Assembly: GCA_017985675.1 (NCBI GenBank)
Contig: JAGNXB010000008.1
Coordinates: forward strand, 1 to 64,000
Direction: 5' to 3'
Source: Saprospiraceae bacterium
Lineage (GTDB): Bacteria; Bacteroidota; Bacteroidia; Chitinophagales; Saprospiraceae
DNA length: 64,000 nt
The notes under the pieces are model-generated. The model searched no databases. It was not told the DNA's origin and saw nothing but the letters and a program-made list of their open reading frames with translations. The position numbers and the translations under genes were made by a program. Shown piece after piece: positions 8,157-16,271 of this stretch (its first letter is position 1; every line of letters starts with the position of its first letter).

Positions 8157-10052
8157 TTAGTTGATTGTTAATTCACGTTTAATCAAATTGAATACTTTTT
8201 CCGGACTCAATGGCTGGCCATAGACATTACTAAAGCAATCAATATCAATTAGTGTATGGGCACGCAGATACCATGCAAGTTGAGCATATCGCCGGTTTTC
8301 TTGTGTAATCATTGGATCTCCGGGGGCGTCACTGTAATTTATTTCTACGGTTATTACCTTCTTAAATTGTTTGAAAATTTCTTTAAGACCGGGTTCAATA
8401 GGTGACAAGAACCGCAGATGAACAGAACTTACGTTCATTCCCATGCTCTGAGCCTGTTCAACAGCTTCTTCAATGGCGCCGAGTGTTGATCCCCATCCAA
8501 CAAGGAGCAAATCCCCTTGACTGGCACCATTAATAACAGGAGGTTTTAGCGATTTTTGGAATGCTGCTAATTTTCGGCTCCTGTTTACCGAACTGCGCTG
8601 GTTGATTTCGGGCTCATAGGCCACCTTACTGTTTTCATCATGTGCCAGTCCGGTAAGGGTGTACATACCGCCTTTTTGACCAGGTATTGGCCGTTTGCTT
8701 AGCCCTGTTTCTGCACTCCAGTCAAAGGCTCTGACACCTTCTTTCCATGGACTTTGGTCAATAGGAGATGAGAACCATTCCGGATTGATCTGGGGTCTTG
8801 GAAATGGTTGGACTCCGGTTGCCAGATTGGCATCTGTGAGCAGGACTACCGGCGTGCGGAAGGCTTCGGCCAGTTTGCGGGCCAGTATGACGAAATGAAA
8901 ACATTCTTCTATCGTACTTGCTGCAAGGACTATTTTAGGCGCATCGCCGGTTTCTCCATACAGGACTGCCAGTAGATCACTTTGCTCCACTTTGGTAGGT
9001 AAGCCTGTGGAGGGTCCTCCACGCTGAACATTCACAATGACCAGGGGCACTTCTGCCATGACAGCCAATCCGATAAACTCCGTCTTCAAGGCCAAGCCGG
9101 GTCCGGAGGTAATGGTTATTGCTGTTTTCCCAGCATAGGAGGCACCAATCGCAAATCCTATAGCAGCAATTTCGTCTTCAGCCTGATGTACTATTCCACC
9201 AGCTCGTTCAAAATATTCTGCCAAATGATGGGATGCAGAAGTGGCCGGTGTAATCGGATACATCGAACATAGTTCAATTCCCGCAGCCATTGTGCCGAAA
9301 CTAATAGCTTCATTGCCATTCATAACGACTTGTTCGGTGCTGACCGCCATGGCCGGAATTTCAAAATGAAACTCCAGATTTTCCATTGCCCATGTAAATC
9401 CTGCGCGAAGCAAACCAAGGTTGCTATCAATAACACGTTCTGATTTTTTTCTAAAAATCCGGCGTACCTGGTCCTCTGACTTTTCCATACTCCTGCTGAA
9501 TATGTAGCTCAGCATCCCCAGCACCCACATGTTTTTACCCTTTTGGGCATCCATGACCAATTTAAGACATTCCGTTTCCATAGGTATTTCGCGAACATCG
9601 AATCCTTTGGATTTAAACTCCTCAATGGCTTGGGCATATTGGTCCCGGATGGACGCTATTTCATGGTCGGCCCATTTATTTTCGATGAGCAACACGGTTC
9701 CCGGTTTATAAGCATCTTGTGTAAGGCGTCCGTACAGCACCTGTTCATTTAAGGCTACCACCAAATCCGCATGATTGCCCATGTTGGTTACTTTTCTGGA
9801 ACCGATCCTAACACGAATTCCCGAGGCTCCTTCTCTTGATCGGGCAGGAGGTTGGATTTCCGCCGGAATGATCTCAACTGTCCATACACCATTTCCCATT
9901 TTCGCAGAAATAGCCCCAAGGCTTTGACCACATTTTTGCGCCCCTTCACCAGAGTCACTGACTATTTCAATAATAGCCTGATTTATAATTTTTGGATTAT
10001 CCTTTGAAACGCCACCTTTGGTATCCGGAATTGCCGTAGTTAGATTTCCCAT
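8157..10052 (-). CDS. korA: 2-oxoacid:ferredoxin oxidoreductase, fused gamma-alpha subunit
   Basis: A 631-residue protein, first gene of the operon. Residues 1-200 are the gamma domain (SGEGAQKCGQSLG near residue 34). The alpha/pyrimidine-binding domain follows, with EAISFGTMAAG, YPITPATSASHHLAEYF, AEDEIAAIGFAIGASYAG, TSGPGLALKTE and RGGPSTGLPTKVEQSD, all typical of KorA. The C-terminal domain III has LLLVGWGSTLGAIEEA. Together with KorB it makes the catalytic core. The gamma-alpha fusion and length are standard for the KorAB type. No clear -7 box was found immediately upstream of the start. Confidence 0.93.
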   Translation of the reverse strand: MGNLTTAIPDTKGGVSKDNPKIINQAIIEIVSDSGEGAQKCGQSLGAISAKMGNGVWTVEIIPAEIQPPARSREGASGIRVRIGSRKVTNMGNHADLVVALNEQVLYGRLTQDAYKPGTVLLIENKWADHEIASIRDQYAQAIEEFKSKGFDVREIPMETECLKLVMDAQKGKNMWVLGMLSYIFSRSMEKSEDQVRRIFRKKSERVIDSNLGLLRAGFTWAMENLEFHFEIPAMAVSTEQVVMNGNEAISFGTMAAGIELCSMYPITPATSASHHLAEYFERAGGIVHQAEDEIAAIGFAIGASYAGKTAITITSGPGLALKTEFIGLAVMAEVPLVIVNVQRGGPSTGLPTKVEQSDLLAVLYGETGDAPKIVLAASTIEECFHFVILARKLAEAFRTPVVLLTDANLATGVQPFPRPQINPEWFSSPIDQSPWKEGVRAFDWSAETGLSKRPIPGQKGGMYTLTGLAHDENSKVAYEPEINQRSSVNRSRKLAAFQKSLKPPVINGASQGDLLLVGWGSTLGAIEEAVEQAQSMGMNVSSVHLRFLSPIEPGLKEIFKQFKKVITVEINYSDAPGDPMITQENRRYAQLAWYLRAHTLIDIDCFSNVYGQPLSPEKVFNLIKRELTIN

Positions 10053-10832
10053 AATTACTTTCTGTATATAATAAGCATTAAAAATTCCATATTGAACGAA
10101 AGCAAAATCTGCTGCCTTAAGCCAGGGACTGGTAAGCTCAAACTAGAACCGCCCGGCTGGAAAAACGCATATATCTTAATCAGAGATATACACCTTTCTT
10201 GTTGCTCTTTGACAGCATAGTGGCAAAAGTCGACCCATTACTTGTTTAAAAATATGAGTTCCATCATGCAGGACGATGATTTGTATCATTCCCTTTTAGG
10301 GCGTAAAAACCGGCATGCTGTATCTCCTTTTAGTTTGAAGCGGATCGGTTCAGATCTATATCTTATAGTTTGCATCCCTTAGCTTAAGGGTAAGCCAAAT
10401 GCTGATATTTTCCATGTCATTTCTGCTTTAGGCATTTTGTCCATTAGTATATTAAATAGGAGAATAAAAAGTTTCATCTTAAATAATATTAAGGAGCAAA
10501 CAGGCGCAAAGGATAATAAAAAATAATTCTATGAAATTTATTGCTTCTTTCATTAGATCATGCGGCTATTCATTATGACGCTTAAGTGATTTTAGCAAAC
10601 TGCTCTTATGGGAGGGAGCATTTTCTAAAGAATATATTTATTTGGGCCACTTCATTTTTTCTTCACATATTTAGCAGGTGTTTATATTCCATTTTGAATA
10701 AGGAGGAAATGAGATTCTGGTAATCGGAACCTTATTTATTCCTTAAGTCAGTTATGGTTTTGGCAGTAAAAAAGCCAGTGAATGACCTTTGTCATCCCCT
10801 GGCTTACCCCAAAACCATATGCGTTTGTCTAT
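10053..10832. other. Intergenic region upstream of the kor operon
   Basis: About 780 bases with no convincing ORF on either strand. It should hold the kor operon promoter near 10053-10200, though no good TAnnTTTG box was found there. A strong hairpin at 10754-10818 is listed separately. The rest is AT-rich with nothing recognised. Confidence 0.5.
10754..10818 (-). terminator. Nested hairpin, Rho-independent terminator on the minus strand
   Basis: Outer arms ATGGTTTTGG (10754-10763) and CCAAAACCAT (10809-10818) enclose inner arms AAGCCAG (10772-10778) with CTGGCTT (10799-10805) and ATGAC (10782-10786) with GTCAT (10791-10795). On the minus strand the inner stem is followed by six T. It lies just after the stop of the 211-residue ORF and supports transcription of that ORF. 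Confidence 0.75.
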
Positions 10833-11468
10833 TTACCTGTAGTGGAGTTTAGGTCTCCGGCTTTTTCCAAGGCTGGTAAAATGGTTGTATTGCTGATAAA
10901 AAAAATCAGATGTCAGATCCATTTGCAACGTCGGAGAAATCGTTGTTAACTGGAGTTTAGTCAGCAGTTGACGTGACCTGATTGTAGAAATACGGTCAGC
11001 AAGCATCTGTCGCGAATGGACATGCTGAATGCTGACAAATGGATGATGCCGGACGAGAAAAAGGGAAAAAGGGACAGGGGCGAAGCCCACACTGAGAAGG
11101 CGGGAAAGGACGTCCTTCGTTTCGGAACTGGTTCGGCACAGCTCATGGGGATCATAATTTGTAGCCGAGGATGCAGGTTCGGGGAAGTGAACGCCCTTTT
11201 GGATAAAACAGGCTCCACACCCTGTCCTTGTTCCGTTACTGCAGTGTGCAGGCGGAACTATAAAGGGGAAATAGGCTGCAGTGGGATGGGCAGGAAAAAA
11301 TAAAGATGTACCAATGGATGCCGCTGACGTGCGTATCGGTTCATTGGTCCTGAGGTGCTGGAATGTGGACGCCCAGGTTGAAAAATAGGCCCAGCAAAAT
11401 ACAAAGAGCGGCATAGTACATATCGCATACCATGCCCCTGCCGGGCACGCCGACACAGACTTGTTCAT
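10833..11468 (-). CDS. Hypothetical protein (211 residues)
   Basis: Not recognised. The translation starts with a hydrophobic, Cys/Trp-rich segment (about residues 8-35, one possible membrane helix or signal). A Pro/His/Ser-rich body follows, with no known motif, and a basic end (KSRRPKLHYR). The region is more GC-rich than its surroundings. Support for a real gene is the uninterrupted 211 codons and the minus-strand terminator 14 bases past the stop. Against it are an odd amino-acid mix and a competing 95-codon ORF on the other strand (11016-11303). It sits alone between the kor operon and the rhodanese operon. Confidence 0.45.
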   Translation of the reverse strand: MNKSVSACPAGAWYAICTMPLFVFCWAYFSTWASTFQHLRTNEPIRTSAASIGTSLFFPAHPTAAYFPFIVPPAHCSNGTRTGCGACFIQKGVHFPEPASSATNYDPHELCRTSSETKDVLSRLLSVGFAPVPFSLFLVRHHPFVSIQHVHSRQMLADRISTIRSRQLLTKLQLTTISPTLQMDLTSDFFYQQYNHFTSLGKSRRPKLHYR

Positions 11469-12174
11469 GGGAAAAAAATTACAATGATGTCACCGCTTAA
11501 GACAGGCGTCGAAAGAAATCACAGCATTAAAAAAAGAATGGTTTCACCTTATATCCTATGGAATAGGATAATGAACCGGCAGGGACAAAAGCCGGTTTTT
11601 GGGTTACGGCGATAGGGGTAGTGGTTTTCTCATTTCGTTCAGTTCTTGGGTTATAAATTCGGTGTTCGTTGGTGATGACAAAATTATAGGCATTAATTTT
11701 ATCATGCATACCCTATACAATGTAAATATTGAATGGATAATTTACGTATAATATAAATGTAGATTTAAGCACTTGCAAAGATCAGATAAACAGAAGTCTA
11801 TGTATCTGATTATTTAGTCTGAGCTTGGTTTATTCGGTGATTCGTCAGTCAGAAAACGAAGAATTATATGTAAAATGCCTATATATAGGTAGATTTACAC
11901 TATGTGTTAACCCCGTCTGCAAGGGTCGTTTTAATACAATTAGCTTTTTCACATTTTGCAGTATCAACCATTTGGGGTAACATGCCTTTTCACTTATTTG
12001 AGCTCACCAGCCCAACTTTTTTGATCCTTGCTCCATATGAATAGCGATCTGAGAACATGATTTGTCTATGATTGACTGATCAGAGGATATGGCGCGTTCG
12101 AACTAGTTTTCAAGCCCGAAATTTTTTGATGTATCCTGTGACCCTCGTCACTGACTGGCGGACTGCCAAGTGAT
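11469..12174. other. Long non-coding stretch
   Basis: About 700 bases of AT-rich DNA. A 60-codon minus ORF at 11527-11709 is possible but has no supporting signal. Nothing else was recognised before the promoter box of the rhodanese operon. Confidence 0.4.
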
Positions 12175-12182
12175 TACCTTTG
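12175..12182 (+). promoter_or_regulatory. -7 promoter box of the rhodanese-peroxiredoxin operon
   Basis: TACCTTTG fits the Bacteroidota -7 consensus TAnnTTTG and lies 27 bases before the ATG at 12210. No clear -33 TTG is seen at the usual distance. Confidence 0.6.
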
Positions 12183-12209
12183 CATCTTCATCAACTATAT
12201 CTCTAAACT

Positions 12210-12497
12210 ATGAATTTACAACTTTTAATCCAGGAACAGTCGCCCCTCCTCGTGGACGTCCGTGAACCTTTTGAATTTGCATCTGGCCATGTGCAGGGTG
12301 CTGAAAATATCCCACTGGGCACGATTCCTGCCCACATTGATCGCTTTCGAAACTTAAACAAGCCGATCGTGTTTTATTGCAGATCGGGAATGCGCAGTGG
12401 CCAGGCCGTTGCATTTTTAAATGGGCTGGGTGTTCGCGACATATATAATGGAGGAGCGCTGGAGGAAATGATCACCCTCACGAAGGTTCACGCCTGA
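12210..12497 (+). CDS. Single-domain rhodanese-like sulfurtransferase
   Basis: A 95-residue protein made of one rhodanese domain. LLVDVREPFEFASGHVQGA is the entry motif and FYCRSGMRSGQA is the active-site loop with the catalytic Cys. The loop has the six-residue length of sulfur-transferring rhodaneses. It is cytoplasmic, as no signal peptide is seen. It is followed 22 bases later by a second, divergent rhodanese and then a peroxiredoxin, suggesting a role in sulfane sulfur or persulfide handling linked to oxidative stress (inference). Confidence 0.9.
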   Translation: MNLQLLIQEQSPLLVDVREPFEFASGHVQGAENIPLGTIPAHIDRFRNLNKPIVFYCRSGMRSGQAVAFLNGLGVRDIYNGGALEEMITLTKVHA

Positions 12498-12519
12498 ATT
12501 AATCCTTAAATCTTACATT

Positions 12520-12864
12520 ATGTTTTTAGCCTTTTTGAAAAAATTATTCGGCGGTAATTCCGAACAAGTGATGGAACTGCTGGAAAAAAAAGCGATTGTA
12601 TTGGACGTGCGCACACTATCAGAGTATAACAGCGGACATGTAGCAGGGTCTGTGCATGTTCCTTTGGATCGAATCGAATCGGAATTAAATAAACTTAAAA
12701 AATATGGAAAACCAATAGTGACTTGTTGTGCTACAGGCAGACGATCTGGTATTGCTGCTGATATGCTCAATCGCAAAGGGATCGAAGCGATAAATGGCGG
12801 GTCATGGTCTTCCGTAAAAAGCCAGCTTGCAAATGTCAGAAGCAAGCAAGTTGGAACCTTTTAA
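12520..12864 (+). CDS. Second single-domain rhodanese-like protein
   Basis: A 114-residue protein with the rhodanese motifs IVLDVRTLSEYNSGHVAGS and active-site loop TCCATGRRSGIA, where two cysteines are adjacent. It starts with a short hydrophobic, basic stretch (MFLAFLKKLFGG) that might be a weak membrane contact. It differs enough from the preceding rhodanese not to be a recent copy. Its stop lies 19 bases before the peroxiredoxin start chosen here. Confidence 0.88.
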   Translation: MFLAFLKKLFGGNSEQVMELLEKKAIVLDVRTLSEYNSGHVAGSVHVPLDRIESELNKLKKYGKPIVTCCATGRRSGIAADMLNRKGIEAINGGSWSSVKSQLANVRSKQVGTF

Positions 12865-12883
12865 AATACTAAATAAGTATAAA

Positions 12884-13537
12884 ATGGAAGACACAACAAA
12901 AACCTTCAGCATGCCTCGAATTGGGGATCAAGCGCCTGATTTTGTAGCCCCCACCACGACTGGTGAATTAAAATTCAGTGAATACAACAAAGATTCCTGG
13001 GTTATCCTCTTTTCGCACCCCGCTGATTTTACCCCCGTATGTACAACGGAATTATCTGCATTTGCAGTGGATAAAAATTGGTTTGATGCGCATGGGACAA
13101 AATTGATTGGTTTGAGCATTGATTCCATCCATTCACACCTGGCCTGGGTAAATAATGTCCATGAAAAGACCGGGGTGTATATGGAATTTCCTATCATCGC
13201 GGATCTGGACATGCATGTAGCTAGTCTTTACGGCATGTTACATCCCGGAGCAAGCAGTACGGCAGCGGTTCGGGCCGTGTTTTTTATTGACCCCAAAGGT
13301 ATCATCCGCCTGATCATGTACTACCCATTGAATATTGGACGGAATATGGCCGAAATTCAGCGTGTGCTCGTGGCTTTACAAACCGCTGATAAAAATAGCT
13401 GTGCGATGCCGGTCAACTGGGTAGAAGGTGATAAAGTCATTGTCCCACCCCCAAAGACCCTGAATGAAATGAGCGATCGTATTGCCAACAAGGATTACGA
13501 GAAGGTGGATTTTTATCTTGCAAAAAGATCCCTTTAA
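12884..13537 (+). CDS. Peroxiredoxin, 1-Cys/Prx6-type
   Basis: A 217-residue protein from the ATG at 12884. The longer reading frame from 12827 would overlap the rhodanese, and residue 20 of that frame is a good Met. The peroxidatic Cys is in SHPADFTPVCTTEL, in the Prx6 arrangement, and the C-terminal arm (INWVEGDKVIVPPP-like: VNWVEGDKVIVPPP) is also typical of Prx6. A further Cys (NSCAMPVNW) lies before that arm. It reduces hydrogen peroxide and organic peroxides in the cytoplasm. Last gene of the rhodanese operon, followed by a terminator. Confidence 0.92.
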   Translation: MEDTTKTFSMPRIGDQAPDFVAPTTTGELKFSEYNKDSWVILFSHPADFTPVCTTELSAFAVDKNWFDAHGTKLIGLSIDSIHSHLAWVNNVHEKTGVYMEFPIIADLDMHVASLYGMLHPGASSTAAVRAVFFIDPKGIIRLIMYYPLNIGRNMAEIQRVLVALQTADKNSCAMPVNWVEGDKVIVPPPKTLNEMSDRIANKDYEKVDFYLAKRSL

Positions 13538-13642
13538 ATAAATCGTGGTCTATATGCGCATGATGGGTTTATAGACCGATTCGCCACTGCGATTTAGCGT
13601 ACATATCGTGTGGATGAATTGTGCTACCCAATAAATTTTTAT

Positions 13643-13684
13643 ACCGGAGAGGATTAGCTAAGCTATTCTCTCCGGTTTTTCTTT
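13643..13684 (+). terminator. Rho-independent terminator after the peroxiredoxin
   Basis: Stem ACCGGAGAG (13643-13651) pairs with CTCTCCGGT (13668-13676), followed by a T-rich tail. It ends the rhodanese-rhodanese-peroxiredoxin unit. Confidence 0.8.
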
Positions 13685-13702
13685 CTTACAGAAATGGTAC
13701 TA

Positions 13703-14296
13703 ATGTATAAAATTCAAGTCTTTTTTGGATCCTTACTCCTTGTAGCGACCTTATTGATCTCCTGTTCTGAGTCCTCCGTATCATCGGGAATAAGCAGAAG
13801 TTTTGATGCTGAACCCTGGTTAGAAAAGGGCAAATCTATTCAATCAGAATCGTTCGCTGCGCTTAGTGGCCAACTGATGACGGTCATGCAAAACGGTGGC
13901 GTAAAAGAAGCAATCAAATATTGCAACCTGGCAGCTTATCCCTTGACAGACAGTTTATCAGCTCTTCACCATGTCCACATTCGGAGGGCCACATTGAAAC
14001 CAAGGAACCCCGATAATAGGGCGTCAGAAACGGAATCATCTATCTTGCAGGATTATAGTAAACGCAATGATCCGAATGATCCACTACGACCAGTGGCGAT
14101 GGACAACCAACAAACTATTGAATACTTTGCACCAATCCTTGTTCAGGCCCAATGCCTTTCATGCCATGGTATTCCAGGAAAGGACATCCGGATGGAGGAC
14201 CTTCAGCTAATTAAACATTTCTACCCAAAGGATAAGGCTACCGGATATCAAATTGGAGACTTGCGTGGGATCTGGCATATTACATTTAAGAAATAG
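13703..14296 (+). CDS. Heme c lipoprotein of the DUF3365 (Tll0287-like) family
   Basis: A secreted lipoprotein with lipobox LLISC near residue 21. The start ATG at 13703 gives a compact signal; 13694 is in frame and possible. The body has the DUF3365 pattern: VKEAIKYCNLAAYPLTD, then RRATLKPRNPDNRASETE, and a single c-type heme motif CLSCHG near residue 151. The family is a small heme-binding sensor or electron-transfer fold found in the periplasm. It stands alone between two terminator-bounded units. Function here is unknown. Confidence 0.82.
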   Translation: MYKIQVFFGSLLLVATLLISCSESSVSSGISRSFDAEPWLEKGKSIQSESFAALSGQLMTVMQNGGVKEAIKYCNLAAYPLTDSLSALHHVHIRRATLKPRNPDNRASETESSILQDYSKRNDPNDPLRPVAMDNQQTIEYFAPILVQAQCLSCHGIPGKDIRMEDLQLIKHFYPKDKATGYQIGDLRGIWHITFKK

Positions 14297-14428
14297 ACCA
14301 TTCTCCGCTTGTTTTGTGTTTCGTCTCTGGTAAATTTTAGTCTTAAATAAAGCATCTGGCGGCTAAAAATTTTTGGGTAGGCCGGCAGCACAATGGGCAA
14401 CATTCGTTTTAAGCTCCAGAAGTTTGGC

Positions 14429-14436
14429 CATCTTTG
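14429..14436 (+). promoter_or_regulatory. -7-like box before the lytic transglycosylase
   Basis: CATCTTTG differs from TAnnTTTG in the first base and lies 28 bases before the ATG at 14465. It is inside the longer frame that starts at 14393, which argues against that upstream start. Confidence 0.45.
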
Positions 14437-14464
14437 CAACACAGACCCTCGTGGGTGCGTTAAA

Positions 14465-15412
14465 ATGATCCCTATCAAATCTAACTATATGCGAATTCAT
14501 TGGCTTGCTGTATTGTCCTTTGCCGTCCTATTTCTGGGCCTGGCTCTGGTAGGGTCCTCGTTCCTGACCTCGGAATTTCCAAGTGGAACTGATCCCGTTT
14601 CAAAACTATTATTGCCGCAAAAAATCCTGTCGATCCCTATGGATGGACCCTTTTCTTTTGGTGGTGAAGACTTACGCACCGACCAATTTGACATTAAGGA
14701 GCGGCTGGAACGCGAGTTATTGGTGAATGCTTATTTGCACGCCAATACCCTGATCAGCATCAAACGATCCAAGCGTTATTTTCCGGTCATAGAGAAAATT
14801 TTAAAGGAAGAAGGGTTGCCGGAAGATCTAAAATATCTTGCCGTTGCCGAAAGCGCGCTTGCCAATGGCACCTCGTCTGCAGGTGCAAAAGGGATATGGC
14901 AATTTATGGAGCCCACAGGAAAGGCGTTTGATCTCGAAATCAATGGAGAAATAGATGAACGCCTGCATTTGGAAAAGGCAACACGTGCTGCGTGCCAGTA
15001 TCTTCGGTCTTACAGAGAAAAATTTGGTTCCTGGCATCTCGCCGCATCTGCTTATAATATGGGTGGCCCGAGTCTGGAAAGGGATCTTAGAGTCCAACGG
15101 GCAAAATCATACGAAGAGCTCAATCTGAACAGTGAAACGTCAAGGTATCTTTTCCGGATCGTTGCATTAAAAACGTTGATGGAGAATCCGTCCGCTTTTG
15201 GATATGATTTGACGGAGGATGATTATTATCCCGAATTAAGTAATTATAAAGAAGTAAAGGTAAGTGGCCCAGTTCCCAATTGGGGTGATTTTGCTGTCCA
15301 AAACGGTACCAATTATCGGCAGTTGAAAATTTATAACCCGTGGCTCGTTGCTTCAAAATTGACCAATAAAGCCGGTAAAACCTATGTTGTTCGAATTCCA
15401 GTAAAGGAATAA
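14465..15412 (+). CDS. Lytic transglycosylase, MltD/Slt type
   Basis: A 315-residue protein from the ATG at 14465; an in-frame ATG at 14489 is equally near the signal anchor. One N-terminal hydrophobic helix (LAVLSFAVLFLGLALVGSS) suggests a signal anchor. The SLT domain shows the catalytic Glu in KYLAVAESAL, then SSAGAKGIWQFM and ASAYNMGGPSL. The C-terminal part (from NWGDFAVQNGTNYRQLKIYN) is LysM-like. It cleaves peptidoglycan glycan strands in the periplasm. A bidirectional terminator separates it from the converging gene. Confidence 0.9.
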   Translation: MIPIKSNYMRIHWLAVLSFAVLFLGLALVGSSFLTSEFPSGTDPVSKLLLPQKILSIPMDGPFSFGGEDLRTDQFDIKERLERELLVNAYLHANTLISIKRSKRYFPVIEKILKEEGLPEDLKYLAVAESALANGTSSAGAKGIWQFMEPTGKAFDLEINGEIDERLHLEKATRAACQYLRSYREKFGSWHLAASAYNMGGPSLERDLRVQRAKSYEELNLNSETSRYLFRIVALKTLMENPSAFGYDLTEDDYYPELSNYKEVKVSGPVPNWGDFAVQNGTNYRQLKIYNPWLVASKLTNKAGKTYVVRIPVKE

Positions 15413-15434
15413 TTTTAAGTTGGATTCCGAAAAC

Positions 15435-15470
15435 AAAAAAGCCTTTCATCGTGAGATGAAAGGCTTTTTT
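15435..15470. terminator. Bidirectional terminator
   Basis: Perfect stem GCCTTTCATC (15441-15450) with GATGAAAGGC (15454-15463), loop GTGA reading into the stem, six A before and six T after. It serves both converging genes, at 15412 and 15490. Confidence 0.9.
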
Positions 15471-15489
15471 GTAACATCATTTTTGGCAA

Positions 15490-16221
15490 TTACATAAAGG
15501 CAATTCCAATGTTCATGACGGTGAAATCATATGGAGAATCTTCTTTAAACAGATTGTTGAGATAATAATTGGCATACAACCGAACACGCTTGGCACCAAT
15601 TTGCGCAGTTACACCATAGAGTAAATCGTTGAGTCCAAAATCAGCGCGCAATTTAGTATCGTACCGATTGCCATTTACTTTGCCATCAACTTCACTGCTA
15701 CTGCCGATGCGATAAGCCAAAAATCCGCCTGCAGCAACACTGAATTTGCTTTTGTATTCAAATAACAATGGGATTGAGAGCGTGTGAATATTTAACTCCG
15801 TATTTTTAACGTCTACTATTTCGCTGTAGACGGGCTGATCATCTGCATCGAGTTCCAGACGACCTTCTTTAGTTTCAATATTAATATAGCGCCAAAGCAA
15901 ACCATAAAACAAATTAAATTTACTTTCCTGACCACCAAGGCGTGTATGCCACATCACGCCAAGGTCATTACTCCAGGAGCTAAATGGTTTGAACTCGGGA
16001 TAATAAACACCATTTTCTTCAACATTGGAAGTGACGAACGTCGGCCCGAATCCCCAATAAGCGGTGATGCCCGTACGGCTGGTACTCTTTTTCATTTTAA
16101 ACATTTCCGGATTGAAATCTAAATTGATTTCATTCTCCGGCTCTTGTGCCTGTCCAACAAAAGGCGTGGTGAGCATGAAAGAGCCGACCAGGACCAGTAA
16201 CAATAATGTTTTGATTTTCAT
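15490..16221 (-). CDS. Outer-membrane beta-barrel protein
   Basis: A 243-residue protein from the ATG at 16221, where a clean signal peptide begins (MKIKTLLLLVLVGSFML, cleavage after GQAQ). The upstream extension of the frame has no signal character and a TATATTTA box lies 16 bases before this ATG. The mature part has alternating aromatic/polar beta strands (GITAYWGFGPTFV, KFNLFYGLLWRYINI, VRLYANYYLNNLF) and ends in an aromatic-hydrophobic terminal strand, as small porin-like barrels do. The specific role is unknown. Confidence 0.75.
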   Translation of the reverse strand: MKIKTLLLLVLVGSFMLTTPFVGQAQEPENEINLDFNPEMFKMKKSTSRTGITAYWGFGPTFVTSNVEENGVYYPEFKPFSSWSNDLGVMWHTRLGGQESKFNLFYGLLWRYINIETKEGRLELDADDQPVYSEIVDVKNTELNIHTLSIPLLFEYKSKFSVAAGGFLAYRIGSSSEVDGKVNGNRYDTKLRADFGLNDLLYGVTAQIGAKRVRLYANYYLNNLFKEDSPYDFTVMNIGIAFM

Positions 16222-16271
16222 AAGGGTAATTTTGTGGTAAATATAGGAAAAGACCTTGGTTTCATACCTTA

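Noticed and set aside
11016..11303. 95-codon plus-strand ORF
   Set aside because: Antisense to the 211-residue ORF, no promoter box or terminator on this strand.
11527..11709. 60-codon minus-strand ORF
   Set aside because: No signal, family or terminator; conservation unknown.
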